Shown: piece after piece, positions 1-7,413 of the stretch
How positions within the stretch are numbered: the stretch's first letter is position 1
Layout of the letters: each line of letters starts with the position of its first letter
Assembly (NCBI GenBank): GCA_002420085.1
Contig: DIHI01000069.1
Coordinates: 12,450 to 19,862, forward strand
Source of the DNA: Lysobacterales bacterium UBA5700
Lineage (GTDB): Bacteria > Pseudomonadota > Gammaproteobacteria > Xanthomonadales > Xanthomonadaceae
Direction of reading: 5' to 3'
DNA: 7,413 nucleotides
Made by a program: the position numbers and the translations under genes
Notes under the pieces: model-generated
Databases searched by the model: none
What the model saw: only the letters and a program-made list of their open reading frames with translations
Told to the model about the DNA's origin: nothing

Positions 1-1379
1 GCCCCCCGCCACAGCGTGTAGAACTCGCCGCGCCAGTAACGCTCCAGTTGGGTCCGATCGACATCGAACACCTCGCCGCCGAGCACCAGACGGACCCGCA
101 AGGCATCCAGACCGACCACGATCACCGCGATCGTGCGTCCCTCGAAGCGCAGCGGCAGGATGGTCGGTCGGCCGAGCGCCGCGATCCGGCTCAGACTGCC
201 GCTGCCACGCAGACAGAACACCCCCGGCGCGACCATCGGCGGACAGGTCCGCGCGACCCCGACCTCGGCCTGCTCGGCACGCAGATGCCAGAGCGCCAGC
301 AACCGATTCCAGGCCGGCAGATCACCGCCCTCGCTCTCCATCAGCCGCAGCGAGAACGCCTGCGCATCAAGCGCCGGCACCGCCACCGCCGTCGTGCGGG
401 CGACGCCATTGCCATTGCTGCCCGCTGCCACCGGCCCATCGACCGGCAGCGGTCGGGTCGGCCACAACCAGATCACCGCGATCACCGCCGCCAGACCGGC
501 CGCCACCGGCCAGGCCAGGTGCGGCGCCGAACGTCGCGTGAGCAGATTCCGCTTGAGCATCGGCGCCAACGCCTCGGCCGCCGCCCGATCGACCAGCCGC
601 TCACCGACCGGATTCTGGTCTCGGGCATAGCCTGCCAGCAAGGCCCGCTCGGCGATCACATTGATCAACCGAGGCACCCCGCCGGAATGGGCATGGATGC
701 GCTTGACCGCCAGGCGGGTGAACGGAAACCGCGGGCAGCCGGCCACCAGCAGTCGGTGCCGCAGATACGCCTCGGTCTCCTCGGCATCCAGCGGCGTGAG
801 GTGATAGCGCGCCGTGATCCGCTGCGCCAACTGGCGCAGATCCGGCTCCGCCAGCCGCTCGCGCAACTCCGGCTGGCCGAGCAGCACGATCTGCAACAAC
901 TTCTGGGTCGAGGTCTCCAGGTTGGTCAACAGACGCACCTGTTCCAGCGCCGCCCGCGACAGTTCCTGCGCCTCATCGATCAGTACCACCACCCGCTTGC
1001 CATCGGCATAGGCGCGCAGCAGATGGGCATTCAGACGATCGATCAGCGGCTTGAGCGCCGGAATTTCCCCGACCTCGCGATCGATCACCCCCAGTTCCTC
1101 GCAGATCGTCTGCAACAATTCCTCCGGCGACAGCCGGGGGTTGAGCACCAGGGCCGCCTGGGTATCCTCGGGCAGTTGCTCAAGCAGCAGGCGACTGAGC
1201 GTGGTCTTGCCGGTCCCGACCTCACCGGTCAGTTGCACGAAACCACCCGAGCCACCCTGGCCAATCCCGAACAACAGGTGCGCCAAGGCATCCCGGTGGC
1301 GCTCGCTGAGATACACGAAGCGCGGGTCCGGGGTGATCGAGAACGGCGCCTCCTTCAGGCCGTAGAACTCGAAGTACAT
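1..1379 (-). CDS. gspA: ExeA/GspA-like AAA ATPase, membrane-anchored (C-terminus cut by window edge)
   Basis: Seen: 459 codons read without a stop from ATG at 1379 to the left edge. The start MYFEFYGLKEAPF followed by TPDPRFVYLS is the family N-terminus. Walker A is GEVGTGKT (residues 52-59), Walker B VVVLIDEAQ (130-138), and a sensor-like LLGQPEL follows at about 166-172. A single hydrophobic segment at about 287-306 is preceded by basic residues. The part after it (about 345-459, ending FYTLWRG) resembles the periplasmic region of ExeA. Known: ExeA/GspA is an inner-membrane ATPase that, with GspB, binds peptidoglycan and helps assemble the type II secretion secretin; a peptidoglycan-binding domain usually ends the protein and would lie outside the window. 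In-frame ATGs at 1415 and 1430 are possible but would overlap the GNAT gene; no good Shine-Dalgarno marks any start. The MSHA-pilus protein MshM is a shorter relative and a weaker alternative because it lacks the long periplasmic part. The family is near certain, the exact secretion role inferred. Confidence 0.9.
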   Translation of the reverse strand, partial: MYFEFYGLKEAPFSITPDPRFVYLSERHRDALAHLLFGIGQGGSGGFVQLTGEVGTGKTTLSRLLLEQLPEDTQAALVLNPRLSPEELLQTICEELGVIDREVGEIPALKPLIDRLNAHLLRAYADGKRVVVLIDEAQELSRAALEQVRLLTNLETSTQKLLQIVLLGQPELRERLAEPDLRQLAQRITARYHLTPLDAEETEAYLRHRLLVAGCPRFPFTRLAVKRIHAHSGGVPRLINVIAERALLAGYARDQNPVGERLVDRAAAEALAPMLKRNLLTRRSAPHLAWPVAAGLAAVIAVIWLWPTRPLPVDGPVAAGSNGNGVARTTAVAVPALDAQAFSLRLMESEGGDLPAWNRLLALWHLRAEQAEVGVARTCPPMVAPGVFCLRGSGSLSRIAALGRPTILPLRFEGRTIAVIVVGLDALRVRLVLGGEVFDVDRTQLERYWRGEFYTLWRG

Positions 1380-1401
1380 GGCAAGCGTCGCAGTCAGGGC
1401 C

Positions 1402-1989
1402 TCATAGCCTGCCATGAATCGGCGCAGCATGCGCCGCTGGCGCTGCTGGCGTCGGCAGATTCTTTTCCATCGGAACGAATCGGATCGTCAGACCCGCCGC
1501 CAGCGGATACTCGATCGGCTCGGCCGCGACATAGCCATGCCGGCGGTACAGGCGCACGCCAGGCAGGGTTGACATCAGGGCACACCGGCGGAATCCGCGT
1601 GCCTGCGCCTCAGTCTCGCAGTGCATCAGCAAACGCGAACCCAGTCCGCAGCGGGCGAACTCCGGCGCCACGAAGAACGCTCGAATGCGGGCCGGCTCGC
1701 TGGCCGGATCGAGTCGGCTGTCATCACGCCCCGGCCGCGCATCACCGCCGAACAGGGTCGCCCGGAAACTCCAGCCGCCACAGGCCAGCAACTCACCCGC
1801 ACGCTCGCAGACGAAATAGGTCGCATCAGCCAGCAGTTGCCGATCCACCCCGAACGCCCCGCGCAGCGCCCCCTCGACCTGCGCCTCGCTGTAATCCGCC
1901 GCAGACAGCAGGCGCGCCGATCGGGCGATCAGCCGCTCCAGAGCAGGAATGTCGTCCAGGCGCGCCGGACGAAGCGAAATCTCGACCAT
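1402..1989 (-). CDS. GNAT-family N-acetyltransferase, substrate unknown
   Basis: A 195-residue cytoplasmic acetyltransferase of the GNAT fold, expected to move an acetyl group from acetyl-CoA to an amine; the substrate cannot be read from sequence. The N-terminus [17 protein letters not shown] is a typical GNAT opening. Motif A, which binds acetyl-CoA, is [20 protein letters not shown] (101-120), with the pyrophosphate loop RCGLGS at 113-118. Motif B is [16 protein letters not shown] (138-153). The stretch [14 protein letters not shown] (70-83) plus [15 protein letters not shown] is a pattern I associate with a widespread uncharacterised GNAT subgroup. The protein normally ends near PMEK; here a Pro/Ala-rich tail of about 19 residues follows. 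The frame is open upstream to 2130, but ATG 1989 is chosen because the fold starts there and GGGGTGG lies just before it. The gene ends 22 nt before the gspA-like start, suggesting one transcript; a shared function is not implied. Confidence 0.88.
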   Translation of the reverse strand: MVEISLRPARLDDIPALERLIARSARLLSAADYSEAQVEGALRGAFGVDRQLLADATYFVCERAGELLACGGWSFRATLFGGDARPGRDDSRLDPASEPARIRAFFVAPEFARCGLGSRLLMHCETEAQARGFRRCALMSTLPGVRLYRRHGYVAAEPIEYPLAAGLTIRFVPMEKNLPTPAAPAAHAAPIHGRL

Positions 1990-2009
1990 CACCACCCCGA
2001 ATGTCCGCC

Positions 2010-2025
2010 ACGCGCAGCAGCGCGT
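2010..2025 (-). other. Small perfect hairpin in the predicted leader of the GNAT mRNA
   Basis: The arms ACGCGC (2010-2015) and GCGCGT (2020-2025) are exact reverse complements around a 4-nt loop. If transcription starts near 2027 this stem would form at the very 5' end of the transcript, some 20 nt before the start codon, and could stabilise the mRNA. It may equally be chance in GC-rich DNA. Only the inverted repeat is certain. Confidence 0.3.
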
Positions 2026-2033
2026 CCCGAGCA

Positions 2034-2061
2034 AATCTATCATCACCGCCCCGCACGGCAA
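2034..2061 (-). promoter_or_regulatory. Putative sigma-70 promoter for the GNAT-gspA pair
   Basis: On the minus strand TTGCCG (2061-2056) is followed after 16 nt by TAGATT (2039-2034), which carries an upstream TGA (extended -10, TGn). Each hexamer matches the consensus at 4 of 6 positions. Transcription would start near 2027, leaving a leader of about 38 nt before the ATG at 1989. This is a visual match in a GC-rich region, where AT-rich hexamers are uncommon, but it is unproven. Confidence 0.35.
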
Positions 2062-2164
2062 GCACCGCCGCAAGACCTGCGCAAACCCGCAGCGCGCTGC
2101 CTGCCGCAACGCGCTGCGCCGACCCCGCACATCCAGCCCACCAGCACCACCGCGCCGGACAGCG

Positions 2165-2191
2165 GGGACAACCCGCCAGCCCGGCTACAAT
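2165..2191 (+). promoter_or_regulatory. Putative mutS promoter with very short leader
   Basis: TACAAT (2186-2191) matches the -10 consensus at 5 of 6 positions. GGGACA (2165-2170) is a weak -35 at a short 15-nt spacing. A start about seven bases after the -10 would fall near 2198, only about three bases before the mutS ATG at 2201. There is no purine-rich Shine-Dalgarno before that ATG, which fits a leaderless or nearly leaderless mRNA. The -10 is convincing for such GC-rich DNA; the -35 is not. Confidence 0.4.
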
Positions 2192-2200
2192 CTGCGGTCG

Positions 2201-4879
2201 ATGAACACCGCCGCGCCCCCAGAGCACACCCCGTTGATGAAGCAGTTCTTCGCCGCCAAGGCGGAGCACCCGGACCTGCTGCTGTTCTTCCGGATGGGCG
2301 ATTTCTACGAGTTGTTCTACGACGATGCGCGCAAGGCGGCCCGGCTGCTCGACATCACCCTGACCCAGCGCGGCAGTTCGGCCGGCCAGCCGATTCCGAT
2401 GGCGGGGGTGCCGGCACATGCCTACGAGGGCTATCTGGCCCGGCTGGTGGCGCTCGGCGAATCGGTGGCGATCTGCGAACAGATCGGCGATCCGGCGCAG
2501 GCCAAGGGCCTGGTCGAGCGCAAGGTGGTCCGCATCGTCACCCCCGGCACGGTGACCGACGAGGCGCTGCTGGAGGATCGCCGGGAGGCCCTGCTGCTGG
2601 CCGTGGCGCGCGGCGCTGGATTCGGTCTGGCCTGGGTCGATCTCGCTGGCGGCCGATTCCTGGTCAGCGAGGTTGGCGACGAGGATGCCCTGGCCGCCGA
2701 ACTGGCGCGACTGGAGCCGGCCGAACTCCTGGTTCCGGATGAAGATGGCCTGCCGACCTGCCTCTCGACATCGGCACGCCCGCGCAGCCGACCACCCTGG
2801 CATTTCGATGTCGAAGCCGGTCGGCGCCGGCTGATCCGGCATTTCGGGGTGCGCGACCTCGACGGCTTCGGACTGGAGGATCGGCCGTTGGCAGTGGCCG
2901 CCGCCGGGGCACTGCTCGGCTATCTCGAAGAAACCCAGAAGCAACGACTGCCGCACCTGACGTCGATTGCCTTCGAGCCGGCCGACGACGCCATCGCACT
3001 CAATGCCGCGACCCGGCGACACCTGGAACTGGACAGTCGCGGTGATGGCGAGCGCCGGCATACCCTCTTGGCCCTGCTCGACAGTACGGCGACCGCCATG
3101 GGTGGACGTCTGCTGCGCCGCTGGCTGCATCGCCCGCTGCGTGATCGCAACCTGCTGGCGCATCGACATCAGGCGGTCGAACGACTGATCGAGACTGCCG
3201 CCCACCCCGGCTTGCGCGAGGCATTTCGGGCGCTGGGTGATCTCGAACGGATCCTGGCCCGTGTGGCCCTGCGCAGCGCCCGACCGCGCGACCTGTCGAC
3301 CCTGCGCGATGGTCTGGCCCGGCTGCCGGAGATCGGCCGCCGGCTGGCCGCAGCACTCGGTGCGGTGGCTGCTTCGACCGATGAGTCCCTCGCCATGCGG
3401 GCCGACGAAAAGGCCTCGCCTGCGCTCAGCCCGACACCGCCCGCGCGCAGCACGACCGGCCTGATCGCCAGCCCCTTGCTGGCCGCACTGGCCGAGTCGC
3501 TCGGCGAACATGATGAACAGGCCGAGCGACTGGCCCGTGCGATCGCACCCCAGCCATCGCTCAAACTGTCCGATGGCGGGGTGATCGCGGATGGCTACGA
3601 TGCCGATCTGGATGAATTGCGCTCACTCTCGACCCAGGCCGATGACATCCTGACGGCCATGGAGGCACGCGAGCGCGAGGCCACCGGCATCGCCAGCCTC
3701 AAGCTCGGCTACAACCGCGTCCACGGTTACTACATCGAGATTTCCAAGAATCAGGCCGAACGCGCGCCGATCCACTACAGCCGCCGGCAGACCCTGAGCA
3801 ATGCCGAGCGCTACATCACCGAAGAACTGAAAGCCTTCGAGGACAAGGTGCTGTCTGCGCGCGAACGGGCGCTGACCCGCGAGCGTCTGCTCTACGAGGA
3901 ACTGCTCGACCGCCTCAATGACAACCTGGAGCCGCTCAAGCGCTGCGCCGCCGCACTGGCCGAACTCGATGTGCTGGCGGCATTCGCCGAGCGTGCCGAG
4001 GCACTGGACTGGTCACGACCGATCCTGACCGATCGGATCGGTATCGTGATCGAGCGCGGCCGTCATCCGGTGGTCGAGGCGGCGCGGTCGGAACCGTTCG
4101 AGCCGAACGATCTGCACCTCGACGAGGATCGGCGAATGCTGATCGTGACCGGCCCGAACATGGGCGGCAAGAGCACCTACATGCGCCAGACCGCCCTGAT
4201 CGTGCTGCTGGCCGCGATCGGCAGCTTCGTGCCGGCGGCGCGTGCCGAGATCGGTCCGATCGATCGCATCCTGACCCGGATCGGGGCCGGCGACGATCTC
4301 GCACGCGGGCAATCGACCTTCATGGTCGAAATGAGCGAAACCGCCTACATCCTGCACCACGCCGGTCCGCACTCGCTAGTGCTGATGGACGAGATCGGCC
4401 GTGGTACATCGACCTACGACGGTCTTGCCCTGGCCCAGGCCGTCGCCCTGCACCTGGCGCGGGTCAATCGCGCCCTGGTGCTGTTCGCCACCCATTATTT
4501 CGAGTTGACCAGCCTGGCCGAACCGGCCAGCGGGATCGCCAACGTCCATCTCGATGCGGTCGAACACGGCGACCGCCTGGTGTTCATGCATGCGCTCAAA
4601 CCGGGGCCGGCCGACCGCAGTTACGGCTTGCAGGTCGCGGCGCTGGCCGGCCTGCCGCGCCCGACCCTGGCCGATGCCCGGCGCTTCCTGGCGGAACTGG
4701 AAGCCCGCAGCCGGGCGGCGACCGCCGACGTGTCGCCAATGGCACTCGACCAGCCACAGCAGATGAGCCTGTTTGCCGGCGCATCACCGGCCATGGCGGC
4801 ACTGGCCGCGATCGAGCCGGATGCGTTGACCCCGAAACAGGCACTCGAAGCGCTCTATCGTCTCAAGGCCATGCTCTGA
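2201..4879 (+). CDS. mutS: DNA mismatch repair ATPase MutS
   Basis: MutS finds base mismatches and small loops after replication and, with ATP, becomes a sliding clamp that recruits MutL. The gene is complete: 892 residues against about 853 in E. coli. Seen in order: mismatch-recognition domain with [10 protein letters not shown], carrying the Phe-x-Glu wedge (F35, E37); connector domain; core with [19 protein letters not shown]; clamp region starting near DGGVIADGY (458) and HGYYIEIS (508); ATPase with Walker [10 protein letters not shown] (651-659), [11 protein letters not shown], Walker B LVLMDE (726-731) with GRGTSTYDG, and ATHYFE (763-768). Near the end QMSLF (854-858) matches the beta-clamp-binding motif, and [17 protein letters not shown] closes the protein like the E. 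coli tetramer-forming tail. An extra low-complexity segment of about 37 residues lies at about 392-423. The frame opens further upstream (from 1949), but ATG 2201 matches the family N-terminus. mutS is divergent from the GNAT gene and convergent with the small membrane gene, so it is probably transcribed alone. Confidence 0.98.
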   Translation: MNTAAPPEHTPLMKQFFAAKAEHPDLLLFFRMGDFYELFYDDARKAARLLDITLTQRGSSAGQPIPMAGVPAHAYEGYLARLVALGESVAICEQIGDPAQAKGLVERKVVRIVTPGTVTDEALLEDRREALLLAVARGAGFGLAWVDLAGGRFLVSEVGDEDALAAELARLEPAELLVPDEDGLPTCLSTSARPRSRPPWHFDVEAGRRRLIRHFGVRDLDGFGLEDRPLAVAAAGALLGYLEETQKQRLPHLTSIAFEPADDAIALNAATRRHLELDSRGDGERRHTLLALLDSTATAMGGRLLRRWLHRPLRDRNLLAHRHQAVERLIETAAHPGLREAFRALGDLERILARVALRSARPRDLSTLRDGLARLPEIGRRLAAALGAVAASTDESLAMRADEKASPALSPTPPARSTTGLIASPLLAALAESLGEHDEQAERLARAIAPQPSLKLSDGGVIADGYDADLDELRSLSTQADDILTAMEAREREATGIASLKLGYNRVHGYYIEISKNQAERAPIHYSRRQTLSNAERYITEELKAFEDKVLSARERALTRERLLYEELLDRLNDNLEPLKRCAAALAELDVLAAFAERAEALDWSRPILTDRIGIVIERGRHPVVEAARSEPFEPNDLHLDEDRRMLIVTGPNMGGKSTYMRQTALIVLLAAIGSFVPAARAEIGPIDRILTRIGAGDDLARGQSTFMVEMSETAYILHHAGPHSLVLMDEIGRGTSTYDGLALAQAVALHLARVNRALVLFATHYFELTSLAEPASGIANVHLDAVEHGDRLVFMHALKPGPADRSYGLQVAALAGLPRPTLADARRFLAELEARSRAATADVSPMALDQPQQMSLFAGASPAMAALAAIEPDALTPKQALEALYRLKAML

Positions 4880-4940
4880 CGGCGGCACTCGAATGGCCAG
4901 GCCCGAGCAAGCCCGCGTCGATCGCGCGCAGTGCCGTCAG
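4876..4940. repeat. Imperfect inverted repeat across the convergent mutS / membrane-gene stop codons
   Basis: The left arm CTGACGGCGGCACT (4876-4889) and right arm AGTGCCGTCAG (4930-4940) pair over 11 bases (5 + 6) with a three-base GGC bulge and a 40-nt loop. Each arm contains the stop codon of the gene running towards it. There is no T-tract on either side, so it is not a textbook intrinsic terminator, but it may hinder read-through in both directions. The repeat is directly visible; its role is inferred. Confidence 0.5.
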
Positions 4941-5320
4941 TCGCGCTCGGCTCGAATCAGACCGTAGACGAACCCCAGTACGCCCCCCAGCACCACACCC
5001 CCCGGCCCGGTGATCAGCAGACCGAGCAGCGGCCCCTGATTGGCCTGCGGCGCAAACAGCATCGGCCCGAAGAAGCCCGCCACGAAGCCGATCGCACCCA
5101 GCAGCACAGCACCCAGCACGGCGCTCCTGCCGGCCGAGTGCGATGCCCGCGCGTCCTGCTGCCATGCCCAACGCGCCGCCACCAGGGCGGTCACCAGACT
5201 GAAAAACGAGCCCAGCCATTGCCATCCGGCCGGCATCAGCAGCAACCACAGCAGCAGCATCGCAACATAGCCGGTGATGAAGGCGGCTGCGGCCATGGTC
5301 ACTCGAAATCGAACATGCAT
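4937..5320 (-). CDS. Small predicted four-helix integral membrane protein, function unknown
   Basis: A 127-residue protein that I do not recognise as a named family. Four hydrophobic segments are visible at about residues 9-30, 36-53, 67-90 and 97-122, so it should sit in the inner membrane. The first two helices are rich in Leu, Ala and Trp. The last two are Gly-rich, with the motif ANQGPLLGLLITGPGG at 93-108 between and into them. A short polar loop (QQDARASHSAGR, 54-65) separates the two helix pairs. There is no signal-peptidase site or catalytic motif. ATG 5320 is preferred because GGTGAT, a piece of the extended Shine-Dalgarno, lies three bases upstream; ATG at residue 9 is an alternative. 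It follows tgt by 112 nt, where yajC would be expected in many relatives, but it is not YajC, which has one membrane helix. The alternative frame over 4863-5249 is much less protein-like. Coding status is likely, function unknown. Confidence 0.75.
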   Translation of the reverse strand: MHVRFRVTMAAAAFITGYVAMLLLWLLLMPAGWQWLGSFFSLVTALVAARWAWQQDARASHSAGRSAVLGAVLLGAIGFVAGFFGPMLFAPQANQGPLLGLLITGPGGVVLGGVLGFVYGLIRAERD

Positions 5321-5343
5321 GACATCACCGGCAGGTCAGCAGG

Positions 5344-5362
5344 GTCCGATCGGACGATAGCA
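5344..5362 (-). promoter_or_regulatory. Putative extended -10 promoter with overlapping 12-bp palindrome, upstream of membrane gene
   Basis: On the minus strand TGC-TATCGT (5362-5354) fits an extended -10 element (TGn, then 4 of 6 positions); no convincing -35 is seen. The perfect palindrome GTCCGATCGGAC (5344-5355) overlaps the end of this -10 and the likely start site near 5347, which is where a repressor would act. Transcripts would have a leader of about 27 nt before the ATG at 5320. It suggests the membrane gene can be transcribed independently of tgt. The palindrome is certain, the promoter and operator roles are inferred. Confidence 0.3.
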
Positions 5363-5378
5363 CCATTCACCCGCCGAA

Positions 5379-5398
5379 GCTGACCCGGCCAAGTCAGC
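5379..5398 (-). terminator. Possible weak hairpin terminator after tgt
   Basis: GCTGAC (5379-5384) and GTCAGC (5393-5398) form a perfect 6-bp stem with an 8-nt loop in the gap after the tgt stop codon; two G-T pairs could extend it on the transcript. Only two T residues follow, then GC-rich sequence, so termination would be inefficient if it occurs at all. Confidence 0.2.
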
Positions 5399-5432
5399 CC
5401 GCCAGTTCACCCAACCGCCTCAGCCGATCGCC

Positions 5433-7413
<1,981 letters not shown>

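Noticed and set aside
1990..2130. Upstream extension of the GNAT frame by 47 residues
   Set aside because: It contains no GNAT sequence and covers the predicted promoter; the fold begins at the ATG at 1989.
1949..2200. Upstream extension of the mutS frame by 84 residues
   Set aside because: The extension is Arg/Pro-rich, is unlike any MutS N-terminus, overlaps the GNAT start, and the predicted promoter lies inside it.
48..2204. 718-residue open frame on the plus strand over the gspA-like and GNAT genes
   Set aside because: It lies antisense to two genes with clear family motifs; its protein is an Arg/Gln/His/Pro-rich string with no domain. Stop-free shadows are expected in GC-rich DNA.
1826..3511. 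561-residue open frame on the minus strand over the GNAT 5' half and mutS
   Set aside because: Antisense to the unmistakable mutS coding sequence; composition is low-complexity Gly/Arg/Gln with no recognisable motif.
4016..4052. Repeated GACCGATC / GGATCGG words in mutS
   Set aside because: They encode the ordinary MutS stretch [15 protein letters not shown] and reflect the window-wide GATC bias rather than a separate element.
4863..5249. 128-residue minus-strand frame overlapping the small membrane gene
   Set aside because: It has an Ala/Gly/Arg-rich random look and would overlap the mutS end; the 4937-5320 frame has regular helices and a plausible ribosome site.
4931..5383. 150-residue plus-strand frame over the small membrane gene
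   Set aside because: Gln/His/Arg-rich product typical of an antisense shadow; the minus-strand frame gives well-formed membrane helices instead.

Overview
The window looks like chromosomal DNA of a high-GC gammaproteobacterium (roughly two thirds G+C by eye). The MutS, Tgt and QueA sequences are all strongly gammaproteobacterial in type, and a purple-sulfur-bacterium-like (Chromatiales) source is a reasonable but unproven guess. It is a dense housekeeping region. I see no phage, transposon, CRISPR, toxin-antitoxin or defence genes, no tRNA or rRNA, and no gene-free stretch longer than 300 bases. The largest intergenic gap is 211 bases.

Layout from left to right. (1) On the minus strand, 1-1379 is most of an ExeA/GspA-type AAA ATPase whose C-terminal end lies beyond the left edge. 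(2) Just upstream of it on the same strand, 1402-1989 encodes a GNAT acetyltransferase; the two genes are 22 nt apart and probably co-transcribed. (3) A 211-nt divergent promoter region (1990-2200) separates this pair from mutS. (4) mutS (2201-4879, plus strand) is intact, with all mismatch-recognition, ATPase and clamp-binding motifs, plus an extra low-complexity segment of about 37 residues in the core region. (5) mutS converges on a small 127-residue membrane protein (4937-5320, minus). An imperfect inverted repeat spans both stop codons. (6) tgt (5433-6557, minus) and the C-terminal three quarters of queA (6631-7413, minus, running off the right edge) form the classic queuosine pair.

How the genes work together. 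QueA and Tgt act in the same pathway: Tgt puts preQ1 into position 34 of tRNAs with GUN anticodons, and QueA then adds the cyclopentenediol-type ring from SAM. The usual downstream yajC-secD-secF block is absent here and the small membrane protein sits in its place. MutS works alone in this window as the mismatch sensor; no mutL or mutH is seen. ExeA/GspA is normally an inner-membrane ATPase that helps the type II secretion secretin cross the peptidoglycan, but no other secretion gene is visible. No obviously new multi-gene system is present. The best leads are local: the inverted repeat at the convergent junction, the MutS insert, a nearly leaderless mutS promoter, a perfect palindrome at the putative promoter of the membrane gene, and a strong excess of the word CGATCG.
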